This document shows positions 1 through 7,989 of a stretch of 64,000 nt of DNA, in pieces (the first letter of the stretch is position 1; each line of letters opens with the position of its first letter). The stretch is from Streptomyces sp. JB150 (GTDB lineage Bacteria; Actinomycetota; Actinomycetes; Streptomycetales; Streptomycetaceae). Both the position numbers and the translations under genes were made by a program. The DNA is taken from positions 693,686-757,685 of the forward strand of contig NZ_CP049780.1 of the NCBI RefSeq assembly GCF_011193355.1, given 5' to 3'. The notes under the pieces were generated by a model. It did no database searches, was not told the origin of the DNA, and saw only the letters and a list, made by a program, of their open reading frames with translations.

Positions 1-148
1 CGTTGACCGGGGACATCAGCACCCGGGCGCCCGGCCGGCACCAGCGCCGCAGGGCCAGGTAGAGGGCCAGCCGGGCCGAGGGGGTGTAGACGCACTCGCG
101 TCCGAGCCGCCGTGTCATCGCCGCGGCGAGCCGCGAGCCGTACGGCAT
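1..148 (-). CDS. DegT/DnrJ/EryC1/StrS-family aminotransferase, N-terminus only (partial)
   Basis: Only the first 49 codons are in the window; the gene runs off the left edge. The visible protein begins MPYGSRLAAAMTRRLG and continues with VYTPSARLALYLAL, resembling the N-terminal helix of DegT/DnrJ/EryC1 PLP-dependent sugar aminotransferases, which often transaminate nucleotide-linked keto-sugars for surface glycans or antibiotics. The catalytic lysine lies outside, so activity cannot be judged. The ATG at 148 has an AGAGGTG ribosome site just upstream. The acetyltransferase gene ending at 272 lies 123 nt upstream on the same strand, so the two may form one transcription unit. Family call is moderate because so little is visible. 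Confidence 0.6.
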   Translation of the reverse strand, partial: MPYGSRLAAAMTRRLGRECVYTPSARLALYLALRRWCRPGARVLMSPVN

Positions 149-271
149 CGTCACCTCTTCCGTCCTTCCGTGAAAGCCGTTGGGGTGGGTCGCCGGGACC
201 GGCGGCACGTCGGGAGGGCGTGGGCCGTCGTGTCACGGCGGGCGGGGACGGTGGCGGGCAGGGGGTGGGAC

Positions 272-1405
272 TCAGTGCGTCCGGGTGCGCGCGAGGGCGC
301 CGGCCGCGCGTCCGGTGCGCAGGGTGCCGGCGGTCTTCAGCAGGCGGTCGGCGGGCTCGCGCAGGCGCGGGTGGGCGAGGACGGTGTTGCGCAGCCCGCG
401 CACGGGTCCGCGCCACAACCGGTGGGCCGCCGCCACCGGGTGCGGGCGGGTCGCGAACCCCTCGCCGACCCGCAGGTCCCGGGTCTTGAGCCAGTCCTTG
501 TACTCCTTGTCGCCGCGCCCGGAGTCGATGACGCGGACGCCGTCCCGGCGCGCGGCCTCGGCCATCCGCAGGTGCATCAGCAGGCCGGGCGAGTAGGAGC
601 GCGGCTGCGGGTCGTAGGCGGTGAACCAGGCGGCGAGCACGGTGCGGGAACGGGGTCCGAAGTGCGCGGCGACCGGCCGGTCACCGGCGTAGAGCACGGA
701 CAGCACGCCGGTGAAGTGCTCCTCGCGCTGCCGGAACAGGTCGTCGGCGAGGTCGACGATCCAGGGCCGCGCGAACCGGTCCATCCGCCCGGTTCTGCGG
801 TACTGGGCGGACTTCCACGCCATCAGCCGGCGCAGCATCCGCGGGTCGCGCTCGTCGGCTGCGAAGCGCACCTCGCCGAGGTCGCGGCCGAGGCGGCGTT
901 CCTTCTTCAGCACCGTCCTGGCCAGGCCGGGGTAGGTGGCGCGCAGCCACCGCGGGTAGTCGGTGCCGTCGCCGGGCCCGAGGTCGACGACCGGTGAGGC
1001 GAACGTGCCGGTGACGTGCGCGGCGAACGGCTGCTGCTGCGCGACGAGGTGGTCGAACTCGAAGAGGGCCAGCCCGCAGGCGCGCAGCAGCTCGCGGGTC
1101 TCCCAGGTGACGCCGGGCAGGTGCACGAGGGCCTGGCAGTCGGACAGGCCGAGGCCGATCGCCCGGCCGACGCCGAGGGGGCCCCGCTCGTGGGGCAGGA
1201 ACCCGACGGGTTCCCCACCCTCCCGCAGCACCGCCACCCGCACCCGGGTCCCGGTGCGGTGGCGGCCGACGCCGGCCGTGAACTCGGGTGCGAGGAAGGG
1301 GTTGGCGTACTCGGGCGACGCGTCCATCGCCCGGTGCCAGGCCCGCGTCAGCGGGGCGTCCAGTTCCTCCGGTCCGTGCACCGTGATGCTGCGCGAGCTT
1401 CGCAT
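272..1405 (-). CDS. GNAT/BioF2-like (CelD-type) acyltransferase
   Basis: A 377-residue cytoplasmic protein with no signal peptide or membrane segment. The second half has the layout of the BioF2-like/FemAB-type GNAT fold: a basic stretch LKKERRLGRD near residue 165, the core strand VLSVLYAGDRPVAAHFG around 240, and the conserved end RVIDSGRGDKEYKDWLKT around 310. Proteins of this group (CelD/BcsL) transfer acyl or aminoacyl groups in polysaccharide or peptidoglycan synthesis; the substrate here is unknown. A DegT aminotransferase gene follows on the same strand, which favours surface glycan or nucleotide-sugar chemistry. A TTGACA hexamer on this strand at 1472-1467 is a possible -35 element. 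Confidence 0.75.
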   Translation of the reverse strand: MRSSRSITVHGPEELDAPLTRAWHRAMDASPEYANPFLAPEFTAGVGRHRTGTRVRVAVLREGGEPVGFLPHERGPLGVGRAIGLGLSDCQALVHLPGVTWETRELLRACGLALFEFDHLVAQQQPFAAHVTGTFASPVVDLGPGDGTDYPRWLRATYPGLARTVLKKERRLGRDLGEVRFAADERDPRMLRRLMAWKSAQYRRTGRMDRFARPWIVDLADDLFRQREEHFTGVLSVLYAGDRPVAAHFGPRSRTVLAAWFTAYDPQPRSYSPGLLMHLRMAEAARRDGVRVIDSGRGDKEYKDWLKTRDLRVGEGFATRPHPVAAAHRLWRGPVRGLRNTVLAHPRLREPADRLLKTAGTLRTGRAAGALARTRTH

Positions 1406-1569
1406 GCCGACCGCTCCCCCCAGAACTGCGCCGCGAGGCTCAAACGTGGCGAAACAGTACGCACCCTGTCAAGAGTGCTCGCGGATACGTGCCGGAGCGA
1501 CCCCGGTCACAGTCACCGGACGCAAGCATGGTTATCATCTGAGCGCCACCTAGCTCGAAAGATGGATCT

Positions 1570-3015
1570 GTGACTGTCAACGAGGACTCGTTCACGAACT
1601 GGAAGAACCGCGAAGAGATCGCGGAGTCGATGATCCCGATCATCGGGAAGCTGCACCGGGAGCGGGACGTCACCGTCCTCCTCCACAGCCGCTCCTTGGT
1701 GAACAAGTCGGTCGTCAGCATCCTCAAGACCCACCGCTTCGCCCGGCAGATCGCCGGCGAGGAGCTGTCGGTCACCGAGACGATGCCGTTCCTGCAGGCG
1801 CTGACCACGCTCGACCTCGGCCCGTCCCAGATCGACATCGGTATGCTCGCGGCCACCTACAAGGCCGACGACCGCGGCCTGTCGATCGAGGACTTCACCG
1901 CCGAGGCCGTCGCCGGCGCCACCGGCGCCAACAAGATCGAGCGCGGCGAGGGCCGCGACGTCGTCCTGTACGGCTTCGGCCGCATCGGCCGCCTCGTCGC
2001 CCGCCTGCTCATCGAGAAGGCCGGCTCCGGCAACGGGCTGCGGCTGCGCGCGATCGTGGTGCGCGGCGGCGGCGACCAGGACCTCGTGAAGCGGGCCTCG
2101 CTGCTGCGCCGCGATTCGATCCACGGCCAGTTCCAGGGCACGATCACCGTCGACGAGGAAGCCGGCACGATCGTCGCCAACGGCAACACCATCAAGGTGA
2201 TCTACGCCGACGACCCCTCCGAGGTCGACTACACGGCGTACGGCATCAAGAACGCCATCCTCATCGACAACACCGGCAAGTGGCGCGACCGCGCGGGCCT
2301 GTCGAAGCACCTGCGTCCCGGCATCGACAAGGTCGTGCTGACCGCGCCGGGCAAGGGCGACGTCCCGAACATCGTGCACGGCGTCAACCACGACACGATC
2401 AAGCCGGACGAGAAGATCCTGTCCTGCGCCTCCTGCACCACCAACGCGATCGTCCCGCCGCTGAAGGCGATGGACGACGAGTTCGGCGTGTTGCGCGGCC
2501 ACGTGGAGACCGTCCACTCGTTCACCAACGACCAGAACCTGCTGGACAACTACCACAAGGCCGACCGCCGCGGCCGGTCCGCGCCGCTCAACATGGTGAT
2601 CACCGAGACGGGTGCCGCCTCGGCCGTCGCCAAGGCGCTGCCGGACCTGAAGGCGCCGATCACCGGCAGCTCGATCCGCGTGCCGGTGCCGGACGTGTCG
2701 ATCGCGATCCTCAGCCTGCGCCTGGGCCGCGAGACCACCCGCGAGGAGGTCCTGGACTACCTGCGGAACGTCTCGCTGACCTCGCCGCTCAAGCGCCAGA
2801 TCGACTTCACCACGGCGCCCGACGCGGTCTCCAGCGACTTCATCGGCTCGCGCCACGCGTCCATCGTGGACGCCGGCGCCACCAAGGTCGACGGCGACAA
2901 CGCGATCCTGTACCTGTGGTACGACAACGAGTTCGGCTACTCGTGCCAGGTGATCCGCGTCGTCCAGCACGTCTCCGGGGTGGAGTACCCGACCTACCCG
3001 GCGCCCAGCGCCTGA
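1570..3015 (+). CDS. gap: Glyceraldehyde-3-phosphate dehydrogenase, long form with N-terminal extension
   Basis: Oxidises glyceraldehyde-3-phosphate to 1,3-bisphosphoglycerate in glycolysis, or the reverse. The NAD-binding start VVLYGFGRIGRLVARLL sits at residues 131-147 rather than at the N-terminus, and the catalytic motif SCTTN is at 288-292 (Cys289). The C-terminal WYDNEFGYS motif is present. Standard GAPDH is about 335 residues; this one has about 130 extra residues in front, helical and without signal sequence. I recall similar 480-residue forms in other streptomycetes, so the extension is not a mis-assembly. The GTG at 1570 starts VNEDSFTNWKNREEI; its ribosome site is weak. Single gene, followed by a hairpin. 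Confidence 0.93.
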   Translation: MTVNEDSFTNWKNREEIAESMIPIIGKLHRERDVTVLLHSRSLVNKSVVSILKTHRFARQIAGEELSVTETMPFLQALTTLDLGPSQIDIGMLAATYKADDRGLSIEDFTAEAVAGATGANKIERGEGRDVVLYGFGRIGRLVARLLIEKAGSGNGLRLRAIVVRGGGDQDLVKRASLLRRDSIHGQFQGTITVDEEAGTIVANGNTIKVIYADDPSEVDYTAYGIKNAILIDNTGKWRDRAGLSKHLRPGIDKVVLTAPGKGDVPNIVHGVNHDTIKPDEKILSCASCTTNAIVPPLKAMDDEFGVLRGHVETVHSFTNDQNLLDNYHKADRRGRSAPLNMVITETGAASAVAKALPDLKAPITGSSIRVPVPDVSIAILSLRLGRETTREEVLDYLRNVSLTSPLKRQIDFTTAPDAVSSDFIGSRHASIVDAGATKVDGDNAILYLWYDNEFGYSCQVIRVVQHVSGVEYPTYPAPSA

Positions 3016-3028
3016 TCCGGGCACGGCG

Positions 3029-3069
3029 GCGGCCGTCCGTCCGGCCTCACCGGTCGGGCGTACGGCCGC
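3029..3069 (+). terminator. Candidate terminator after gap
   Basis: An interrupted hairpin begins 13 nt after the gap stop. GCGGCCGT (3029-3036) pairs with ACGGCCGC (3062-3069), and an inner CCGTCCGG pairs with CCGGTCGG. No T-run follows, as is usual in streptomycetes. Confidence 0.5.
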
Positions 3070-3157
3070 TGTCCGGTTTTCGCGGAAAGAGCGCAACCAT
3101 TCCGGGAACCCGGCTGTCTCACCTGATAACGGACAGCTCATCCCCCCGGGGGACACC

Positions 3158-3736
3158 ATGGCACGTACACGAACAGCATGGGCGGCAGTCGCGCTCATGG
3201 GCGCGACACTGGCGGCGGCGACGGTGCCGGCCCAGGCCACCGCGCTCACCACCACCCAGGCCACGGCCTGCCCCACCGGCTGGGGCAGCCGCGCCAAGAC
3301 CGCCGACGCGGGCACCACGGCACCGGTGACGGACATCCGGGCCGGCCGCCACGCCTGCTTCGACCGGCTCGTCGTCGACATCCCCGGCGGCGGGAAGAAC
3401 GTCGGCTACCGGGTCGGCTACGTCGAACGCCTCCACCAGGACGGATCGGGGCGCCCCGTCCCGGTCGCCGGCGGCGCCGTCCTCGAGGTGCGGGTCACCG
3501 CCCCCGCCTACGACCCCGACACCGGCGCGCCCACCTATCCCGGCCGGGTGGGGCGCCCCCTGCCCGGCGTCGACCTGACCGGGTACCGCACCTTCCGCGA
3601 CACCCGCTTCGCGGGCAGCTTCGAGGGCGAGACCCAGATCGGCCTGGGCGTCCGCGCCCGCCTGCCGTTCCGGGTGACCCAGGTGGCCGACCGGGTCGTC
3701 ATCGACGTGGCCCACACCTGGACCGGGAGCCGCTGA
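3158..3736 (+). CDS. Secreted AMIN-like domain protein
   Basis: A 192-residue exported protein of unknown function. Residues 1-28 form a Sec signal peptide (charged start MARTRTAW, hydrophobic Ala/Leu core, AxA-type cleavage near VPAQATA). The mature part keeps the pattern of actinobacterial AMIN-like domains: CFDRLVVDIPGG near residue 65, VGYRVGYVERL, then strands ending with RVTQVADRVVIDVAHTW. Two cysteines (CPTGW and HACFD) could form a disulfide outside the cell. AMIN-type domains are thought to bind cell-wall components; that is family inference. It is transcribed away from gap and convergent with the small membrane protein. Confidence 0.7.
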   Translation: MARTRTAWAAVALMGATLAAATVPAQATALTTTQATACPTGWGSRAKTADAGTTAPVTDIRAGRHACFDRLVVDIPGGGKNVGYRVGYVERLHQDGSGRPVPVAGGAVLEVRVTAPAYDPDTGAPTYPGRVGRPLPGVDLTGYRTFRDTRFAGSFEGETQIGLGVRARLPFRVTQVADRVVIDVAHTWTGSR

Positions 3737-3788
3737 GGACCGCCGGCGCGCCCTCGGCGACCGCCGGAGCGCGTCGGCAACCCCAGGC

Positions 3789-4340
3789 TCAGACCGGCTG
3801 CCGGGTCCGCCCGGCAGCCGGTGACGTACGCCCGGACTCCGCCGCCCGCGACCCGCGGCCCCGGCGGGTGAGGCCCCAGGGCTTCAGGACCGAGATCGCC
3901 GTCATGAAGACGTAGGCGGTCAGCGAGACGACCGGGCCGAACAGGAGGTCGCCGGCGTCCGGCAGCGGCCGTCCGCCGCTCGCCGCGGCGACCGCCTCGT
4001 TCACGCCCGGACGCAGCGCGAAGGCCGTGGCCGCGGTGGTGGCGAGGGTGAGCCAGAACTTGGTGTACACCCACCGGTGCCGCGCCAGCCCCCACGCGGT
4101 GCCGAGCGCCAGCACCAGCCCGCTGAGCAGGGTGAGGAGCGCGGCCGGCAGCAGCAGCCAGTCGGCGAACAGCTTCATGGCCCGGACACAGGCCGCCACG
4201 GCCGGCGCCGGACCGGTGGTGGCGGCGGTGATCCCCAGGGCGAGCAGCCCGAGCGTGAGCCCGAGCCAGCTCGCGGAGGCGGCCACATGGACGACGAGGA
4301 GAGCCCGGCGTGCGGGACGGCTGAGTTTCACGCCTCCCAC
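3789..4340 (-). CDS. Four-helix integral membrane protein (DUF2269-like)
   Basis: A 183-residue membrane protein with four hydrophobic helices: LLVVHVAASASWLGLTLGLL, LLLPAALLTLLSGLVLALG, FWLTLATTAATAFAL and VVSLTAYVFMTAISVL. The layout and the early HVAASASW motif resemble DUF2269-type membrane proteins, whose function is not known. The tail is basic and probably cytoplasmic. It stands alone, convergent with the AMIN-like gene and divergent from the GntR remnant. The start chosen gives MGGVKLSRPARRALL; a start at the following in-frame codons is possible. No regulatory element is evident in the 200 nt upstream. Confidence 0.7.
   Translation of the reverse strand: MGGVKLSRPARRALLVVHVAASASWLGLTLGLLALGITAATTGPAPAVAACVRAMKLFADWLLLPAALLTLLSGLVLALGTAWGLARHRWVYTKFWLTLATTAATAFALRPGVNEAVAAASGGRPLPDAGDLLFGPVVSLTAYVFMTAISVLKPWGLTRRGRGSRAAESGRTSPAAGRTRQPV
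3793..3822. terminator. Perfect hairpin overlapping the 3' end of the downstream convergent gene
   Basis: ACCGGCTGCCGGG and CCCGGCAGCCGGT form a perfect 13-bp stem with a TCCG loop. It sits just inside the last codons of the minus-strand membrane gene and 56 nt after the stop of the plus-strand secreted protein, so it could terminate the latter's transcript. Confidence 0.5.
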
Positions 4341-4530
4341 GCTGCCGGGACCCGGCCGCGGACGCGTCCTGCGACGGGAGCGACCGCGCGTACTCGGCTC
4401 GGCGTACGGGCCACCGGAGCGACTGGCGCATCTCCCCGCCCGGACGGGGAAATTCGCAGGTCAGCGCCGTACTCGGCGGGCAGTCAGATGGCACAACACT
4501 CCGGCAACACCACACGCGCGGCGCCGCCGC

Positions 4531-4536
4531 TAGGGT
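4531..4536 (+). promoter_or_regulatory. -10-like TAGGGT for a leaderless GntR transcript
   Basis: TAGGGT lies exactly 7 nt before the ATG at 4544 and there is no ribosome-binding sequence in between, so a transcript would start at or next to the start codon. Confidence 0.4.
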
Positions 4537-4543
4537 CCCGGAC

Positions 4544-4846
4544 ATGCCCACCGACCGCATCCGCGACCACGCCGGCCAGGGCGCGCCCACCGTCGCCGCT
4601 CACCGCACCCGGCGCCGGCTGCGCGCGGACCAGGCCCGCCAGCTCGCCGACCTGCTGCGCCGCCAGCTGCCGAGCGGGTGCTTCCCGTCCGGCACGCTGC
4701 CGCACGAGTCGGTGCTCGCCGCCGACTACCGGGCCTCCCACAACGCCGTCCGCCAGGCCCTCGACCTGCTGCGCGCCGAAGGCCTGGTGGAGCGCCTGCC
4801 CGGCGTGGGCACGGTGGTGGTCGCCGAGAAGTACCGTACGGGTGGA
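4544..4846 (+). pseudogene. GntR-family regulator, N-terminal remnant
   Basis: About 100 residues of a GntR winged-helix DNA-binding domain: QARQLADLLRRQLPSG, then LPHESVLAADYRASHNAVRQ and the wing LVERLPGVGTVVVAEKYRTG. The effector-binding half is missing. Directly after KYRTG the sequence continues, one frame over, as the C-terminal part of a flavoprotein, so the gene was cut by a deletion ending near 4846. The GntR frame itself stays open to 5245 but encodes only shadow sequence there. The promoter looks intact, so a truncated DNA-binding domain fused to nonsense residues could still be made. Confidence 0.8.
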
Positions 4847-5135
4847 CGACCACGCCCGCACGACCGTGCCCCGGCTGTACGCGGCCGGCGACCTGGCCTG
4901 CGTCCCGCACAACTACATGATCGGCGCGTTCGTTGTCGGCGACCTCGCGGGCGCGGACGCCGCGCGGTACGCGGCGTACGGGGGCGCCCTGCCCGAGGAC
5001 CAGCTGCGCGAGGTGCACGAGTTGGTCTACCGGCCGCTGCGCCACCCGGACGGCCCGACGCAGCCCCAGGTCGAGTACACGCTGCGGCGGTTCGTGCACG
5101 ACTACGTGGCCCCGCCCAAGTCCGGCGCGGGCCGG
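4847..5135 (+). pseudogene. AprA/fumarate-reductase-like flavoprotein, C-terminal fragment
   Basis: In the frame beginning VDDHARTTVPRLYAAGDLA the FAD-binding C-terminal motif of fumarate reductase/succinate dehydrogenase/adenylylsulfate reductase flavoproteins is clear, followed by NYMIGAFVVGDLAGADAARY and a helical tail REVHELVYRPLRHPDG. Family members are over 500 residues, so at least 400 residues including the GxGxxG nucleotide site are gone. The fragment ends around VAPPKSGAG, where the next remnant starts in another frame. In related genomes, as I remember, such a flavoprotein sits with a ferredoxin and a sulfonate-type ABC transporter, which fits the intact operon at 5.4-10.8 kb. Confidence 0.75.
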
Positions 5136-5149
5136 TGCGGCCGCCGCCC

Positions 5150-5343
5150 TGTCGGCCGCGGACCGGGCCGTGGCCGTACCCGCGCTGGCCGCGGCGGTCA
5201 CCGACCCGAACACCGACGTCCGCAAGGCGGCCGTGCTGGCCCTGACCCGCCACCGGTCCGCCCCGGACGCGCGGACGGCCCTGACGGCCGCGACCGGGGA
5301 CTCGGACGCGGATGTCAGGGCTTATGCGGCACGCGCGCTGTGA
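5150..5343 (+). pseudogene. HEAT-repeat (PBS-lyase-like) protein, C-terminal fragment
   Basis: The last 60 or so residues read as two HEAT repeats: RAVAVPALAAAVTDPNTDVRKAAVLALTRH and ARTALTAATGDSDADVRAYAARAL, then a TGA at 5341-5343. No start or ribosome site precedes it, and the frame upstream belongs to the flavoprotein fragment. HEAT-repeat proteins of this type serve as protein-binding scaffolds. It is convergent with the haloperoxidase-like gene 40 nt away. Read as the third surviving piece of a locus reduced by at least two deletions. Confidence 0.7.
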
Positions 5344-5383
5344 GGGCGAGCCGGCGCGTGCCGGCTGCCGAGGAGGGCGGGTT

Positions 5384-6631
5384 CTAGCGGGCGGTGAGGA
5401 GGCGGTCGGCGTGGCGGAGGGTGTGGCGGGCGACGTCCCTGCCGAGGGTGATGCCGGCCTCGTCGGCCGTGCGGGTGTGGATGCCGGACCACACCCGGGC
5501 GTCCACGTTCTCCTCGGACAGCTGCTTCCAGGCGGTGTAGGTGCGGGTCACGCCGGGCGCCGTGGGGCTGGTCAGGTCGAACGGGGCGGTGCGGGGGCCG
5601 GTGAGCACCGACAGGACCGTCTCGGCGGCGCCGGAGTAGGTGGCGTGGCCGCTCGGGTAGTCGGGGTGCGCGGGGGTGGTGTGCAGCGGCGTCCAGGCGG
5701 GGTCGGGGTCGAGGGCGCCGGTGCGGATCGCGGTCACCGGACGCCACCGCTCGTAGGCGTACTTGCTGTCGGAGGTGGCGATCTGCGTGTCCACGAGCGC
5801 GGTGTGGAACAGCGCCACCAGCCGCGCCTGCCCGGCGACGCCCCGCTCGGTGCGGGAGAGCGCGACCCGCAGCGGCTCGGTGTAGAGGGTGAGCGAGGAG
5901 CCGTACCAGAAGGCGGCGGTCTCCGTCTGCCGGGCGCTGCGCACCGCGCTGTCCGCCGCGCCGTACGCCCGCACCTCGGCCAGGTCGGCGGCGTAGCGCG
6001 CGGAGTCGAGCGCGGGCGGCGGGCCCAGCCGGAACTGGGCGGCGGTGGTGAGCGCGAACGGCCGGGCGAGGCGGTTGCCGTACTGGGTGGCCGGGGCGTA
6101 CGCGGGCGGCGTGGGCTGCCACACGCCGGGTGCGGCGGGCCGCACGGCGTAGGGCGCGTTCACGGACGCGGCATCGAGCCCGTCGCCCCGCCGCTCGGCG
6201 AGGGCGAGGTCCGCCTGGCGCTGTCCGGCGGCGACACCGCGGCGTTCCGCGGGGCCGTCGGGGACGGCGTCGAGGGTCGCCGTCAGCTGGGCGTCGAGCT
6301 GTTCTGCGCGGCTCGGGACGAGGGTGACGAGGGCGCGGTGCACGGCCGCGGCGAGGGCCGCCTCCTGGTAGGGGCGGCGTTCCACGCCGTCGGGCACCGC
6401 GCGGGTCGCGCGGGCCGCCGCGAGCCAGCCGATCGCCCAGGTGCGGCTGTTGGTGACCTGGGTGGGCGCCCCGGCCGTCGCGATGGTCTCGGCCGTGGCG
6501 TCGTACCAGGTGAGCGCGGTCGCGGCCCGGTCGTGGCCGGCCGCGGTGGCCTGCGGGACCGCGACGGAGGTGGTGAGCAGGGCGGTCGCGCCCAGCGCGG
6601 AGAGGGCGAGTCGGGATCTGAGCGCACTCAT
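5384..6631 (-). CDS. Secreted vanadium-dependent haloperoxidase-like (PAP2 superfamily) protein
   Basis: A 415-residue exported enzyme. Residues 1-31 are a Sec signal peptide (MSALRSRLALSALGAT, cleavage near VPQATAAG). The three vanadate/phosphate motifs of the family are complete: Lys290-x6-Arg297-Pro, PSGH at 326-329, and Arg379-x5-His385. Known members oxidise halides with hydrogen peroxide or hydrolyse phosphate esters; sequence alone does not separate these. The ATG at 6631 overlaps the stop of the monooxygenase gene by 4 nt (ATGA), so it is the last gene of the sulfonate-type operon and likely translationally coupled. A longer frame upstream exists but begins inside the monooxygenase gene and lacks the signal peptide at its start. 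Confidence 0.85.
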   Translation of the reverse strand: MSALRSRLALSALGATALLTTSVAVPQATAAGHDRAATALTWYDATAETIATAGAPTQVTNSRTWAIGWLAAARATRAVPDGVERRPYQEAALAAAVHRALVTLVPSRAEQLDAQLTATLDAVPDGPAERRGVAAGQRQADLALAERRGDGLDAASVNAPYAVRPAAPGVWQPTPPAYAPATQYGNRLARPFALTTAAQFRLGPPPALDSARYAADLAEVRAYGAADSAVRSARQTETAAFWYGSSLTLYTEPLRVALSRTERGVAGQARLVALFHTALVDTQIATSDSKYAYERWRPVTAIRTGALDPDPAWTPLHTTPAHPDYPSGHATYSGAAETVLSVLTGPRTAPFDLTSPTAPGVTRTYTAWKQLSEENVDARVWSGIHTRTADEAGITLGRDVARHTLRHADRLLTAR

Positions 6632-7989
6632 GCGGGGTCCTTCGGTGAGATCGCGGGTGTCAGGGGTGTCACGGATACGGCGGCGGGGCGCGGGAGTCCG
6701 TAGTGGTCGCGCAGGGTGGTGCCCCGGTAGGCGGTGCGGAACAGGCCGCGGGCGCGGAGGATCGGCACGACGTGGTCGGCGAAGAGACCGAAGCCGCCGG
6801 GCAGCCAGGGCGGCATGATGTTGAAACCGTCGGCCGCGCCGTGCTCGAACCACTCCTGGATGTGGTCGGCGATCTGCTCCGGGGTGCCCGCGACGACCTG
6901 GTGGCCGCGGGCCCCGGCGAGGCGGTGCAGCAGCTCGCGGACGGTGGGCCGTTCGCGGTCGACGATGTCGAGGACCAGCCGGAAGCGGCTGCCGTTGCCG
7001 CGTTCGCCGCCGGGTTCGACGAGTTGGCGCGGGAAGGGCTCGTCGAGCCGGTCGGCGGTGAGCCGGACGCCGAGCAGCCGGTGCAGCAGGTCCAGCGAGT
7101 AGGCGGGCTGGACGAGTTCGTCGAACTCCCGGCGCAGCGCGTGCGCCTCCGCCTCGGTGGAGGCGATGTACGGGCTGATGCCGGGCAGGACGAGCACCAG
7201 GTCCGGGTCCCGGCCGAGTGCCGCCGCCCGGCTCTTGATGTCGGCGTAGAACTCCTGTCCGCTCGCCAGCGTCTGGTGGGCGGTGAAGACGGCCTCGGCG
7301 TGGCGGGCGGCGAACGCGCGGCCGTCCCGTGAGGAGCCGGCCTGGACGTAGACGGGGCGGCCCTGGGGGCTGCGCGGTGTGTTGAGGGGGCCACGCACCC
7401 GGAAGTGACGGCCCTGGTGGTCGATGGGGTGGATGCGGTCGGTGTCGGCGAACAGGCCGGTCTTCTGGTCGGCGACCAGTGCCTCGTCCTCCCAGCTGTC
7501 CCAGAGCCTGGTGACGACGTCCACGAACTCGTCGGCGCGGTCGTAGCGTTCGGCGTGCGTGGGGTGGGCGTCGAGGCCGAAGTTCGCGGCGGCCTGCGGG
7601 GCACCGGTGGTGACGATGTTCCAGCCGGCCCGGCCCCGGCTCAGATGGTCCAGGGACGCGAAGAGCCGGGCCAGGTTGTACGGCTCGGTGTAGGTGGTGG
7701 ACGCGGTGGCGACCAGCCCGATCCGCTCGGTGGCCGCGGCGATGGCGGCCAGCCAGGTGAACGGTTCCAGCCGGAAGCGGCTGGCGTACCGGACGTCGTC
7801 GGCGAGGGACGGCCCGTCGGCGAGGAACACGGCGTCGAACGTGGCGTCCTCGGCGGCGCGGGCCAGTTCCTGGTAGAAGCCGATGTCCAGCAGCCGTTCC
7901 GGATCGGTGCCGGGGTGGCGCCAGGCCGCCTCGTGGTGGCCGCCCGGGTAGACGAAGAGGTTCAGGTGCAGTTGGCGTCGCCCGGTCAT
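6628..7989 (-). CDS. LLM-class flavin-dependent monooxygenase (NtaA/SnaA/DszA family)
   Basis: A 453-residue two-component flavin monooxygenase. The start LHLNLFVYPGGHHEAAWRHP and the segment ATERIGLVATASTTYTEPYN followed by RLFASLDHLSRGRAGWNIVT are signatures of the NtaA/SnaA/DszA branch, enzymes that use FMNH2 from a separate reductase to attack chelators, sulfones or other organosulfur compounds. Its place after a sulfonate/taurine-type ABC transporter and a sulfur-type leader peptide makes an organosulfur substrate most likely (inference). It overlaps both neighbours by 4 nt. No flavin reductase is in the operon; one with a matching leader peptide lies at 31.2 kb. The longer upstream frame is rejected because it runs through the ATPase gene. 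Confidence 0.88.
   Translation of the reverse strand: MTGRRQLHLNLFVYPGGHHEAAWRHPGTDPERLLDIGFYQELARAAEDATFDAVFLADGPSLADDVRYASRFRLEPFTWLAAIAAATERIGLVATASTTYTEPYNLARLFASLDHLSRGRAGWNIVTTGAPQAAANFGLDAHPTHAERYDRADEFVDVVTRLWDSWEDEALVADQKTGLFADTDRIHPIDHQGRHFRVRGPLNTPRSPQGRPVYVQAGSSRDGRAFAARHAEAVFTAHQTLASGQEFYADIKSRAAALGRDPDLVLVLPGISPYIASTEAEAHALRREFDELVQPAYSLDLLHRLLGVRLTADRLDEPFPRQLVEPGGERGNGSRFRLVLDIVDRERPTVRELLHRLAGARGHQVVAGTPEQIADHIQEWFEHGAADGFNIMPPWLPGGFGLFADHVVPILRARGLFRTAYRGTTLRDHYGLPRPAAVSVTPLTPAISPKDPA

Noticed and set aside
1-1405. Part of a natural-product gene cluster (DegT plus acyltransferase)
   Set aside because: Only two genes, one partial, and the neighbours to the right are central metabolism; no synthase is visible, so the call is not supported.
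1513-3381. 622-codon minus-strand frame opposite gap
   Set aside because: Antisense shadow of gap; the sense frame has the GAPDH catalytic motif and normal codon-position bias.
4544-5343. Transposon insertion as cause of the broken genes
   Set aside because: There is no transposase, inverted repeat or target-site duplication; the pieces join directly, which fits deletion.
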